A stretch of DNA of 64,000 nucleotides from NCBI GenBank assembly GCA_029465975.1, contig CM055739.1, positions 6,180,628-6,244,627 of the forward strand, read 5' to 3'. The notes under the pieces were generated by a model. It was given only the letters and a program-made list of their open reading frames with translations, searched no databases and was not told where the DNA came from. Numbering within the stretch: the first letter of the stretch is position 1; every line of letters begins with the position of its first letter. The stretch comes from Dallia pectoralis (lineage: Eukaryota; Chordata; Actinopteri; Esociformes; Umbridae). Shown here piece by piece: positions 15,481 through 28,830 of the stretch. The position numbers were made by a program, and so were the translations under genes.

Positions 15481-18400
15481 TAATAGATATGTTACAAACG
15501 GGGACGACAAAGGAAAGAGCAATGTTGTTGACAGGAGATCAGACATAATAGAATGTGATAGAAGTCTGTACTTACTGATTGGAAATGTCTTCAGCTCTGT
15601 GACATCACTGCTTTAACACCTGATAAAAGAGGGGGGGGGGGGGTTAGTTCTATCTGTTTAACCCATTACTCTTCCAGGAACAATACCTTTCATTTATAAC
15701 ATTTATACCTTTCGTTTAAAATGTAATCAAAACGTTAAAGATGTCAAGAGTTTGTGGGAATGCCTCATTCATTTACTGCATGCACCCCTATCAAAGACCT
15801 GTTCTCTGTTGTGGTCAAATGACAGATGAGAGGAAACAAAAGAAAATGACGTTTGAAGCCAGCTAGAAGCTGCCACTGAGGATGTACGCAGATCTGTCTC
15901 CCTTACACAAACACACACACACTCATTGCACACACACACAGACACACACACACGCACCAACTCTCACCAGGCACAGCAGGCCCTCGAACACAAACACACC
16001 ACATCACATCACACACGAACACTAACTCACTCACTCACAGCTCTTTCCTGCTAAACCTGTTAGAATGAAAGCCAGACATCAGGGCTTTTAGTGTGTGAGG
16101 GAGAAGGATATTTTCCCAAAACACAAGATGGTTCTTGCCTTGAGAGAACCAACCCTTTCCAGTGTTCTCACGCCCCTCAGCGCAACGCCGTCTCTAAGGC
16201 CTGCCTGTCTTCCTGGACTGCGGAAGAGCGGCAGAGAGGGCGGTTTTCCTCAGCCTGTGTGACTGACAGGCACGGAGACAGCCCGGACGTGGTCTTCCAG
16301 CCAGGCGACCGGATGCATGGTGCTACCACGGCAACGCTATCGCCGGGAAACCGTTGCACGGCGAGAGAAACACCCGACCATGCTGACCAAAAATCTCCAG
16401 AGGGAATAACGGACGGCACATTGCTCTGATAAAAGCTGTGATGTAGCGATTATGGCACCTCTGCCTAATCTACGGGCCCGATCTGGCCATCACACACACA
16501 CACACTACATCACCTTGACTACACATATCCACGGTGATAACACACTGTGCTGGCCGACCGCGACGATTCATCTTGTGCGTCTTCATAAAGCCCTATTAGG
16601 GAGGATGATTAAAGTCTGCTCGCTCAGAGAGGATGTGATGCTGAGACGTACAGCCCGCGAGTGTCTTAACGACAGTGGTGTGATAGAAGTCTTTAGACTT
16701 AAGGCCGTTTTTGCCCCCCTCATCCGGGTATTTGTGATACACACCGACTAGCCCGTAGATGCTGATGCCACTGGCTCGCACACACATCTCCTCTACGATC
16801 CCGGACCCAGGAAGTCTGTTAACCTGGAGGGCAACATCAACATGTCTACACTCTGCAGGACAGGGCGTCGCAAAATGCAAACCCTGTGGACACGGATGTC
16901 AGGTGCACCTTAAGGAGGAACTGTCCCATTCCAGCCGACACGTGGGGTTTATAGTTGGCAGAGAGTGCGGCGTTCCATGATGTGGCCATTCAATGCCGGC
17001 TACGCTAAAGGAAAATGAAAGGTGTTTGTCTCATTTCGCTCCTGGTTCCTCACGAACACTGTAGGCCAGGCAGGGAGGGAGGAAGGGAGGGCACCGGCTC
17101 TGAATTGGCCGCAGACATTTTTCTGGAACCTCCTGAACAAAACAGGCAAGTCTTGACAATCTATCCGCCACTGAGTCGTCACACAATCAGTTGCAGGAAA
17201 CCGATCCCTAAATAGCTGTGATTCATCTCTCCATAACACAATGCCAGTACACAAAGAGCCTCCCTCTCTCTCTCTCTCTCTCTCTATCCATCTCCCCGTT
17301 TTTCTCTTTCTCTCCTTCTCTTTCTTTCTTCCGCCTGTGATTTACTGGCACTGTTTAACTGGGGGGCAGCATCTTTTATCGTTACATGATCTGGAGCTGA
17401 AAGCTGACAAAATGGAATCTGTGGTGAGGAGAGAGGGTCTGTGCGAAGAAGAGGACGGGGTGGGGGCGGGGAGGGGTGAAAACGTTTGCCTGACTTCACA
17501 TCCTCTCTCTCTCTCATCTTATTCAGAAGATACTCTCTCTCTCTCTCTCTCTGTGTCCTATTGAGCCAGCCACATTACTGTGCTGGGGGATGGGTTTCCC
17601 TGACACGCCACATAAAGCACAGGGACCGTTTGAGAGGGCGACAAACATATCAACACAGGTGATTTGGACAGTGGGGGGGGGGGCTTCACAAAAAGACACA
17701 CAAGAAACAGATATCATCTAACGCAAGCGTAGTGTGTACCTGTTTGCGTTCATGCACGGGCACAAGTGTTGGTGTTTGTGTAGCGTATGTGTGATTGTTT
17801 GTGCTAGTGTGTGTGTGTGCCATTTATGATTCAGCTCTGGTAGGGCTTCTTGCAATATGGAGTCCAAGGAGACCATTCATTCGGCAGATAGCATCCTGAT
17901 GAATCTGAGGGGAGCCTTCCTCGCTCTTCCTTCCTGTGCCTGCCGGGCTATCATTCACCGGCTAATTGGACAGTCCTGCCTCTGGCCTCGGCTCAAGACA
18001 CCCTGACGTAACTACGTGTCGTCGGACTGAACGCCGCCCGTGTTCACTACTGTGGGAGATTGATAAGAGTGATACTTGGCTACGCAAATTAGCCTAGCCA
18101 GAAGAATTGGGAGATGAATTTAGGTTACCCCCCGTCCAACGGTTTTGGATACATTTCAGAAAAAAGGATCCTATATCCGTGTCTACAGGCGACCTGTACA
18201 CGTTCACCTCCCTCTCTGCCACTCTATTTGTTTGTCTGTCTTGTGTCTGTTTGTCACTCTACCTCTTTCTCTGTCTCTCTCTCTCTGTCTCTCTATGTGT
18301 GTCTGTCTCTCGCTGTCTCTGTCTCTCTGTCTGGATGCAGCATCTCCGGCAGGGCAGAGGCTAGCGGAGCTCAATCATGGCTCAGTGTCATCACAACAGC

Positions 18401-18789
18401 CTTGACGATCCACCAAGATGACGCGTGAAGGTCACTTGCAGCAGCCGCCGACGCAGCTGTCACGCCTCTCCCACCCAGTGCCCTCTCTCTCCCTCCAGTC
18501 TCTCCCTCCAGTCGACCAGCCAGCCAACCCACAATCCTCCTCTCTCTGTCCTCCTCCTTTGTTAGTCTAGCTTAGCCTCTACATGGAATACCATACCAAA
18601 TATAACTTATTATAATTCTGAGATGATCAGCAAGGCTAAAGCTCATATCCAGGCAGAGACAAAGCACACAGGAAAGATGAGAGATGCAAGTCCTGATTCC
18701 CGTGTTACTGTGGTTAGAGTTTCCATTAAATGAAGCGCCTGTCTCCATCAGGTAGTCAATAAAGACCCAATCCTGTCAATCCCTCAGGG

Positions 18790-18824
<35 letters not shown>

Positions 18825-19595
18825 CTCTGACAGGTGAGTGATTGTGTGCCCCCCTTCAGTATAAAGAGGACACAAACACACACACACACACACACACACT
18901 CAGAGCAGTTGTTTCCTAAAGGATGCTGCTCCTACTCTACGCTTAAATTAGCTCTAAATGTTTGGATTACACGCGGGAGCTCTCACAGAGGATTTAGCCG
19001 TCAGAGCCTGGAGGCCAACGGGATGTGTGGATGTTTCCATCTTTGCACAAACATAACACACACATATATACAAGTAGAACCACACAAGCACACCCACACA
19101 CACAGAGAGATAGCCTTGCCGCACAGGCAAAACACACACACACACACAATGTCAACAGGCTCAGTTGTGCAAATGACAGCACACATCACCAGTTCTGCAA
19201 AGGCCCGTCAGACTGAAACCAGAACCACGGATGCTATTCTGTAGTCTAAGTTTCAGTCAATGGGGGAGGAGGACAGCGTGCTAACTACAGACACAACTCC
19301 CAGAGCTAGGAGAGGTCAGTGGCCCCAAAGCCTGAGATAAAGGCCTCTCTCCATCCGCCCTCAGATCCCCTGCCTGGGCAGAGGCGTCTCGCGTTACAGC
19401 TGTCTCTCAGAGTCATCGTTTAGAGAACCAGACAATGCCACAAGGCAGCTATCCTTTCATGGCGGCCGGGAACAACAACAGCCTCTCTGGGAGGAGCGCA
19501 GTGGAGCACGGAGGAACGGAGATGGACAGAGGAACGGGTTCTCTGTTTTTACGTTTCAATTCCCGGCAGTTGAGACAAGAGCATATCTTAGTCCC
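15481..19595. other. Gene-free: unique sequence with scattered CA, TC and G runs
   Basis: A G run sits at about 15,631-15,642 and TC runs at 17,263-17,285 and 17,535-17,552. GT/CA arrays lie at 18,791-18,821 and 18,871-18,899. No exon recognised. Confidence 0.45.
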
Positions 19596-19810
19596 GGCTA
19601 TCTGTGATAATGAATGAGATCTGAGACACCATGTGGAACAAGCGTTACCAGGCTATCTGTGATAATGAATGAGATCTGAGACACCATGTGGAACAAGCGT
19701 TACCAGGCTATCTGTGATAGAGCATGAGATCTGAGACAGCCTGGTAATGCTTGTTCCACATGGTAAGAATGAGATCTGAGACACCATGTGGAACAAGCGT
19801 TACCAGGCTA
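19596..19810. repeat. 55-bp tandem repeat with one inverted segment
   Basis: GGCTATCTGTGATAATGAAT begins units at 19596 and 19651, with a third at 19706. At 19739-19764 the segment GCCTGGTAATGCTTGTTCCA appears in reverse complement to ACCATGTGGAACAAGCGTTA, followed by a fourth direct copy. Confidence 0.9.
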
Positions 19811-22800
19811 TGTGATTCTCAGTTTGCCAAGTGACAGTTGGTTATTGCCAACAGGTTGGAGAAACGACAGAGAAATCCTGATGTAGAACAGACTGGAACA
19901 CATCTAACAAACGGTCATAATCCGTCCACCACCGAAACAACTGCAGCGTGTCTGTCTGGACTCTGGCTAGTGTGACTGGATTATGTGAATCCTTCCTTAC
20001 AGAGGCGAAGTTCCAACTCTGACCTGTAGTTTTAAAAACAGACAGCTCGCTCCGGGTCCAGTAATGAGTAATCCAATAAAGGAACATGTTTAGGCAACAG
20101 CTTTTTTTACAAGGTGGGGCGAGACAGACTGTGCAACTGGGTCAGGAAAGTCATCCCAACATACAAAGGTTGCATTTAGGGCTACACCTACTAGATGAGT
20201 AAGTAAGTTTCAGCCATTATTTTATATGAAACGCACCTCCAGTTAAATGTTGCTCATGCAGGTATATCAGTCCTGACGGCTTAGGTCCAGTCTCTGGACT
20301 TAAATTCCTGGTGAAATGCAAGGAGCCCCTTTTTAACGTGTTGCTGTACTGCTGACCAACACAAACCGGTCTATTTCGACGCTGAACAGAATCCTGTCTT
20401 TTTCCCCCATCGTTCCCCAACCTTGTCAAGTCTTGTGGCGCTCAGTTAAAATTGAATATTAAAAATTCTGGCTGGGCTGCAGCAGTCTTTGCCAGCACAG
20501 CTAAAATGAAAAGCCTTTGTGGCAGCAGTGACCAGATTTTAAATGCTGGAGGATCAATAAATAAAAGGGGGTTGTCGAGGCGCAATCTCAGAGCATGTGC
20601 GCACGCACGCGTCAGTGTGTGTGCACGCCCGTGTTTGTGTGTGTGCTTATAAGTGTGTGTTTCCTTTTAACGGCCACCAAGGGCCTACTAGGCACTCCGC
20701 CCCCTGGCAGCAGCTGTCTCAGAGTGACGAACCCCACTGACCGGTACCACTACAACATTTAAAAAAAAAAAACCCACACACAAGTTCCCATCCCCGCGTC
20801 CAAATGCTAGGCTATTCCTATTCGCAATGCCAACGACGTCCTTTAGCACTTCAGAATGACCAGCATGTGAGAGATAGCGTGGATGCATCGGCGAAGGGAG
20901 CAGCGCTGTATGCTATTTCGGTTGAGAATGTAAAAGTGTGATAAGCAAACCAAACAGACCCGGCCAAGGCTAAAGGCTACTTCTATTGGTATTTCCAACG
21001 TTGTCCCCATTATCACAGTCAGAGGTGGGGGCGGGCGGGGGGGCTAAATCACTGAAGCATTCCAGCCACGGCGCTCACAGGCAATATGACAATCTCCCGG
21101 AGGGCTAAAAGAGCAGGATGGCTGGCAGGCTCGTGAAGACGACAAAAAACAAACCCCTTTTCTAGCGTTGTCCTCATCCCGTCCGTGGCACATTGCCTCA
21201 TGTATCCATACTCATACGGCTGATGTCATCTGTAAAAGCATTAACCTCGAAACTCACTCTGAAGGGTTCACATTAAGCAGTGCCGGACGTTATCGAACTA
21301 TTTCGACATCCGTTGTTATGCAACTGAAATAGAGAGTCTGGCATTGAGAAGCATGAATAAAGACTAGCGGTCTTTAATGACACCCAATGATTGACTCGGT
21401 TAGCCTAACCTGTGCTTTCATCCTCCACCAGGCCATCAGCATCTTGAATTGACGTGTGCCAAGTCAGAACAAATGGATTAAAACATGTAAAAATTAAGCA
21501 CCTAATACTTGGCTACTGTCACCCATTGCCTACAGCTATGAGCCTACCAAAGATCCTTGCTTCCAAACACCCTTTGCGACCATTGTGAGAAAACCAACTG
21601 GTGTTGTGATATGAGGATGGGTGAATAAAAATCGTCAGACAAACAAACGACCGCAGCCCACTCCTTTGGAGACTTTCTGCAGAGCTCAAAGACTTTGAGA
21701 ACGAGGAATTACTTGAGGGAGAAATCAACCTCTTCACCTTGCCAGAGGAACAACACACGTCCCGACAGACTGCCAGTGGAAAAATAACCTTGAGTTCCAT
21801 CAAGGAAATTCTCACATTGAATGATAAATAGAAGAAGCCCAGGGGACAGACAACAAACAGGCGAACGCTGCTAATCGTCCTCGTACCTAACAAACATGGC
21901 GGCCTCGTGTCTTAGCTGGCCTATTCAATAAACACAGTGAACAGGGTGAGGCCTGGTTGTATGCGAGTAAAGTCTGATGACACGTTTCTCATTTGAACGT
22001 GTGAAATCTACCCAGATCCCTGTAAAGATACCAGCAGGTCGTATTGCCCACCCTCACACAGGCATCCAGTTAATGTCACAAACGGTACCGTGTAAAAGAA
22101 GCCCGAACTGTGTCCTTGAACAATAGCCTGCTTCTGTCTCCCATATTAACACTGTGAGGACCATGTAAAAGGGATGTTTGTGTATCGACGTACCCTGTCC
22201 CAGGCAAACGCTCCCCGTCCGTATTATAGGTCAACTTAATGTACGGTGTGACCGGAATAGCAAAGGGAAGGTAGGCCATCGGAGCAGCGACAAATCCCGC
22301 CACAACAACTTGGGGCGTTAGCGTACAGGCCACACTCCCCAGTCGTGCTAATGAGTGTCAACGACTAAAAACAACAACACACACACACGTTAGGATGAGA
22401 CCGCTCCAGATCTATACCATGTGTCATGCTCTGTAATAACTGTTCAATAACTAACAATGATAATCTGCATTAGGCATGTCAGTGCTACCACAGATCTTTA
22501 TAGAAGCCCCTCTCTTTTAATAGGATTGATGTGTGTGTGTGTGAGAGTGTGTGTGTGGGGGGGAACACACAGGGATGATTCAGTGACAATCCAGCTTTAG
22601 TTAATTGGGTTCTAGTTGATTCATTGCACACAACACAACAAAGACCTACTTCCTGTACAGTTGGAAACTTTAAATTATCCCGAGTGTGAGGAACAGTTAC
22701 CACCACCACCAGGGTGCTGAGAGTCTACCTGGCCCTCGTCCTCAACTGTCCCGTTTCCACACAAAAGAAGTGTAATCCATCCCTGTGTACACAACAACAT

Positions 22801-25800
22801 GCACAACAAGACAAGGCCAGAAACAAACAGTTGCGAACTACAGAGACCAATGCTTGATTATAATGTTACTCCACAACAATGAGGAGAAACGCCTATGCGA
22901 TCCTTGGCACTGACCAGCGGCGGTACAGTACAGGTATATAACAGCCTAATAAAACGAAGTCCACGTCGCCACCGAGGGCTGGATACAAATGATCTCCAAA
23001 GTGTGACAGGATGGGCCTGAATCACTTGACTTCCGTCTTGATTATCATCCTCACCTCATTGCAACAAAAAAACAGAAACAGAAACCAAATATACATAGAT
23101 AACATGGTTGGCACTGTTCCTCGTTCGTTGTTAGTCCCTAAATTCAATAGTGCAGGATTATACAAAGCAGACTTGTGTGTGTGCATACAGGATTGTCTGT
23201 AAAGAGGTGTCCCAAGTTTTGTCAGTTTCAGCACCCCCAGACACAGGGATCGTAAACCTAATTTTTCCTAATCAGCTTAGTAAATAGCAACCGTTTGGTG
23301 CAGTGCCGGGCAGACATGCAAATGGGGCTTAAACATGTCTATCTTTAATTCCTGAATGTTCGAGTCAAGCAGAAGTCCTTTTTATCTCCTGGCAAAGAAA
23401 CAACATTCTGTGTGTGTGTGTGTGTGTGGGGGGGGGGGTGAGAGGGTAGGTGAGGGATAGAGAGAGAAGAGAGAGAAAGAGAGAGATGGGGATAGAGAGA
23501 GAGAGGTGGAGCACCAGGACTGATTTTTTATTTTATTATTATTCTCTTGGCCAGGCATGGAAACATCCTTGATTTAAGTGTGCTTGAAGTGGCACAGTGT
23601 GCTTTCATTTCAAACCAACATCACAAACAAGCCCTGACAGATTTGTTCTCTCTCACTCGCATTAAGGAGAAACACACAGCAACACAAGTATATTAGTGCT
23701 CCTCTTCTCTGTACTGCTGTCTGTGTGTTCAGCTGAACACACACACACACACACAAAGAAGCAAACAATAGACATTTGTAATAGCAGTGGAAAACTGTGA
23801 GAGACTGTTCCGTTTCAATTCACTGATACCACTAATGGCTTCTTAGCAGCTCCATGAAATCAAGCAGCTGTCATGTCGATGCCTGAACACAGGGAGAGGA
23901 TTGGAGGGAACCATTCCCAAAAGGAAAAAGGCATCGTGTCTCCCTCAGCATGGATGTTTGGCTAAACATCTGCTTCTATGCACTTCAGTTTTGCAGCAAA
24001 ACAAAGGACGTGGGAAGTGAAATTATTATGTTCCCTATCACAAACCATCATTATTATTAGTTGTTTTTTTACAATAACTGCTTGACAGAACAACTGTGCT
24101 TTTAAGGACATTCACTCTGAGATACGATCAATAGATGCTCATCCAAAAACAGGTCATGTGCAAATAATCTTTTGATTATTGATTATTATTATTTGAAGTA
24201 AACTAGATAGTCGGGTACTTCACGTTTGACAGTGCGAAGAACATAGCCTTCCCTTTAATCCAAAGTTTGTCCTCCAAATATAACACCTAGGAATTGCAAC
24301 AGAACAGCACTAAACCTGTGATGGTAGTCATTTTGGGTGCCACTTCACTTTATTTATAGACACAGAAGCTCAACAATACTTTTAAGCTTGCTAATCTATT
24401 AGAATAACCGGAGCTCAAGCAGAACATTTGAGGTGCCACTACTTAGCTCTAACAAGCTCTGTCCCAAATCAAGCTGTAGTGCTAACGTGGTATAAAAAAA
24501 CTCCTACTACTCTCGTCACAACATGATGAATTGGCTTTAAAATGGCAATAGTGTTGACAACGACTAGGCTACGTGTTGTTCAATGGTGCATACTGCTTAT
24601 GGCATGACAGGCCCGAGCCTACAATCAGACACAGTTAACATTACGGCCCTGGCCCATTATCTTTGCCTCTTACTGGTAAACAAGTGTCAACGACTCAAAC
24701 ATTGCGAGGGGGTGTATGCGTGAATAAGTTACAGAAGGGATATAAAAAACACAAATACTAATATCACTGGATACAAATACCTATTTGCGCACGGTCAAAA
24801 GGATGATGTTTGCACATAGGCTACAGTTGATAAGATGCAAAAACAACTATGCATGATAATAGATCGGGCTACCGTGAAACATAATTTGCATATTGTGTAT
24901 TTATTATAAATAAATAAAATGCGCAGTGATCTGGTGCCTAATATCAGGGTTGTAGCAAATAACACTATAATTAAAGTGTCATTCAGTAAACTACACGAGC
25001 TAAATGTTCACTGGGGGGGTAAAATCGATAATGAAGTGGCAGTTTTCGTGCCTTTTTCCACCTGTGCTCCGTTATTAAAAACGGTCTCCACATTGTGCAT
25101 TTGGCACTTTAAAAACCACATAATCCGACTTCTGCAATAATGTACATATTACTGTAACAGTGTTGGCAAATAGCACTCATATTGACTGTAACACTAAATT
25201 GCCACACGCGGATTCATCCAATCATCATGTCGCCTACATTTGTCTTAAAACTTAACATGACGTCATCATAGTCTACCAGTAAAATGTCTTTCCGAGTCGA
25301 AGCTAAACTTTCCCGATGTAAAACATGGATGCGTTTCCCTCAAGAGCGAACGAGGCGCCTGGGGAATTTAAATCAACCAAGATGGCGAAAGGCTTGTTGT
25401 TCGGACGGGCAGCGGAAAATGGAGGATATTGTAATATACACACACACAAAGGGATAAAATTCAACAACTCCGCCAGGCAGCAGCTGCTTCTCGTTTGAGG
25501 AAGCAACACAGATAGCGCGTTAGCCAGTTGTAAAAAAAAAAAAATTGCCTCAAACTCTCGACTAAAAACATCAAACAGATAGTCCTCGTCAAATAGGTAT
25601 CTGGTCTGGCAAATCATAATACACCCCGGTATATTTCTAAACAGGCATTTAATGTTTATGCTTACTAATTATCTTATTTTCGCACTGAATAACTAGTATT
25701 AGCTGGCTGTGGATGTTGCCCTGTCTGTAAACGGACACAGCTAAACAGACCCAAGGTAGCGTGTGTTCTCCCTACCTTCACTGACTCCCACATCGTTTCT

Positions 25801-26270
25801 TTACATTCGCACTATTAATAGTTATTTGACGCACGCAACTGGGATTAACAACAGCAACGGTCGTCAGCAAAGTTCTCATTTCAAACTTACTAAAAATGTT
25901 TTCCGTTTGAAAACAAACACACGCGCGACCGTTTAATTAAACCGCACGCGAGGACACACAAAGACGAGTCCGACTATCACGTCACAGCCAGCCGGATCCG
26001 AACAACGACACACAAAAACACACTTGATCTAGGAATACAACTTTTACGCAGCCTATATTATTTTACAGTGCATTTAAAGGCGCACACGTCGATCGCTTGT
26101 GGGGGAAAAAGCATTGTATCTCTATTCGATAAGTTTCTATCAATCCGCAATTGACGGTATTGAGGCAGAGAAACTACAGATCGCCTCGCGTAAGAAATCA
26201 AGCCATCTACACCGCTGTTTGTATGACTATGATATAACAGGACGTCTCTACCCCCACCTTGAAATAAGAG
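19811..26270. other. Gene-free: largely unique, no identified element before the 25.3-kb CpG block
   Basis: Long unique stretches with occasional AT-rich homeobox-like motifs. ORFs are short and without domains. If the 26,280 exon is real, this is its first intron. Confidence 0.45.
25300..25450. promoter_or_regulatory. CpG-containing block with YY1-type AAGATGGCG motif
   Basis: AAGATGGCG at 25379-25387 matches the YY1 site often found at the starts of housekeeping genes. The surroundings have several CpGs (GAGCGAACGAGGCGCC, TTCGGACGGGCAGCGG). It may be a second promoter of the same minus-strand gene. Weak evidence. Confidence 0.25.
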
Positions 26271-26279
26271 CACACTTAC

Positions 26280-26490
26280 CTTTAGTTTCGACACTAATAC
26301 TTATTTCCAACGCGATTTTGTTTCGAGTAATACTTCGTGTCGCCTCCTTGTCTCTTTTCCTTTTCGATTTCGTTTTGAAAGTGGCCGGTAAACAGATGAT
26401 AAAGAGGGGAATTGGGCAGTAATTGAGTCTCGGCGTGAGTGTGTGTGTGTGTTAGTTACTAACAGCAGATTGAAGGAGACTCTTCTCAAG
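26280..26490 (-). other. Candidate non-coding first exon on the minus strand, possibly BAZ2B
   Basis: The minus strand reads AACTAAAG|GTAAGTGTGC, a perfect 5' splice site with its GT at 26,278-26,279. About 240 bp upstream is a CRE TGACGTCA. The region between has no long ORF. In vertebrates BAZ2B lies head to head with MARCHF7, so a 5' exon of BAZ2B is plausible here. No BAZ2B coding sequence is present in the window to confirm it. Confidence 0.35.
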
Positions 26491-26521
26491 GTTTATTCAG
26501 CTCCACTTCAAGGAACCGAAG

Positions 26522-26529
26522 TGACGTCA
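26522..26529. promoter_or_regulatory. CRE box TGACGTCA
   Basis: A full palindromic CREB/ATF site sits about 35-40 bp upstream (minus-strand sense) of the likely start of the candidate exon, in the context GAAGTGACGTCAGC. CRE sites near transcription starts are typical of CpG-type promoters. Its function here is inferred. Confidence 0.4.
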
Positions 26530-28639
26530 GCTTACAAGCTGCCACAAAAGAGAAACTTATTGTTGGACATTAATAGATATCACTGTGTTTTGCAAGTACG
26601 AAAACATTAGTAGCCAAGTGTACTTTTAGACTACTGCATGCGCTAATATGACAGAGGAAAAACTATTACCTCGAGCATCAATTATATGTATTCACGGATG
26701 AGGAGTCTTTACTGGGCTTATTTTGTGTTTGTTTATTTGTTTGTTTTTGAGAAAAGTGACCATATATATTTTTCATGGTCATCAATATAATTCATAGATA
26801 TTTCCTGATCAACGGAAATAATGTGTAAATTTAAACTTTTAAAATGCCATGTATTATTTTCAGTGCATGTTCTCTAGGCTAGAGATATTCTTAGATGAAT
26901 ATTCCAGTGGGAATTAACAGCAGAGAATAATGTTTCCTGTTATAATAATAAAATAGAAAATAACATCTGCAGGGTACAGCCGTTCTAAGTGCATGCATAT
27001 GATGAATTGAAATGAATGCAAAAAAATTAGCTTGCACATAATTAATGAAAGTACACTTGGAGATTGAATTTTGTTTGTATTAAATATTAACACTCGCATT
27101 GTTTTTTTCATTGTCTTTGGACCAACTCGTTGATGCAGCTCCCCAAATATATCTTTGTATTTGTTTTTCGATTATCGGTTTAGGCTTACAGTAACAGATA
27201 AAGCATCAAAGGAGAATAGTAAATGTGATCAAAGTACCCCCTTCTTGCCTTTTCCTGTGATTTACAGCTAGAATAAGTGGGAGGCACTTTGCTGTGCAAA
27301 TGTTGCCTTTTGGTTTTCAATTACAATGCACTCGCCGAACAGAAAATTCAGCGTATGAATACACAGATCTTTTCCCGAGAAGAAGATCAATACCGGTGCA
27401 TGGCAAAGACACAACAGCCATCTGTGTGTCTAATTGTACGCTCCATACCTCGGTCTCTGAACACACAATAAGCAACAGGCTAAGCATGGGCCGGGTGACC
27501 CAGACAAGGTTTTAGTCAGTCAGACGATGGTGCAGGCGGCCAGATTATTTCATTGAACTGGAAAACAACAAGGGGGGTGGAGACGGCCGGGGGGAGGCCG
27601 AGGGTAAAAATGGAATGGTTACAACTGCTCTTCTCTGCTCACATGCCCCTGGCCCCACCCTCTAACCCCGGAGAAGCTTTCCACTCACAGGATGAGCACG
27701 AGGAGAATAGAGTGCACCCCACTGATGTCTCACCGATGACACATTCTGGTTCCTTTGTGTCACTTAAAGGCACTGTCTGTGTGTCCATGTGTATCGCATG
27801 GGAAAAATCACACTGTGTATGGAGTTTACACAGGGCCTTAAATAAAAGCTGATGTAATTGGATAATGACTCGGATAGCAATTTTTACAACATTGTCAGGC
27901 CACCGAAAATAACTATTGCAATCACTCCACATAGTCATTTGCAATAACGAACTGTCTTCACCGGCTCATCCGTACATACGGCAGGCCAAGCATATTAAGC
28001 ACGTAGCAATCAACACGGCGAAAAAAGGTCCACGGACAGTCACCCCGTAGAATGGAGAGTACGCGAGCAGCCGCAGAATGACCTTATTCAGCTATTGAAA
28101 CGTGAAGCCGTTTTATAAGCTCGTTCTCCATGCTCTTTGGTCATTGATTATCTTTCTCCCCCTCCACTCCATTACCTGTGGTGTCGGGGCTGGTCACACA
28201 CATGCACACACACACACACAGGGCTGCGGCCAGTGGCCACGGGTGGAGTCTCCTTCCCCCGCATCATCACCAGCCGAGAACTGACAAGACATGAGAAATG
28301 ACAGTGGCTGTGTTTGTCATACTGTAGCGGCAAGACGCAGAGATTTTTAATTGCATTGGAGAATCTTCATTAAAGAGAGCGCATGGGGGTGGTGTGTGGG
28401 AGAAGTAGAGGAGGGGGCCTGGTGGTGGCAGCAGCCGCGGAGAGACGAGGGGGGCATGTATGCGCGCCCCTGCAAGTTGCGTTATTAGAAGGAGCACTCT
28501 TCGCCTTCCCGGGTAGCCTGACTACGGCCAGGCCCCCTTTGCGTGCACCGAGGACGTTGTCTGTATCTCTGTCATTTGTAACATAATAAGTGCCAGCACA
28601 ATGACTGCAAGGCGAGCAAGCACACCGCGGGGAAGGGAG

Positions 28640-28830
28640 GGGGGATGGGCAAACAGGCTGTCTGTCTAAAAGGGTTTTTTAAAGAGTCTTGATTAGAAAG
28701 TATAATGAGCCACTAAAAGAAACGGGTAAAGAAGATATCTCCCGAGACTGATGGAAAACAAATTATAACGCGACGATTTGGTTTTAATTATTATTGTTCT
28801 ATTAGTCCAGAGGAAAGACAGGGACACCCA
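28640..28830. promoter_or_regulatory. Candidate conserved non-coding element
   Basis: Repeat-free block with AAAGAGTCTTGATTAGAAAG, AGTATAATGAGCCAC, GAAGATATCTCCCG and GGTTTTAATTATTATTG, rich in homeodomain-like cores. Conservation untested. Confidence 0.25.
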
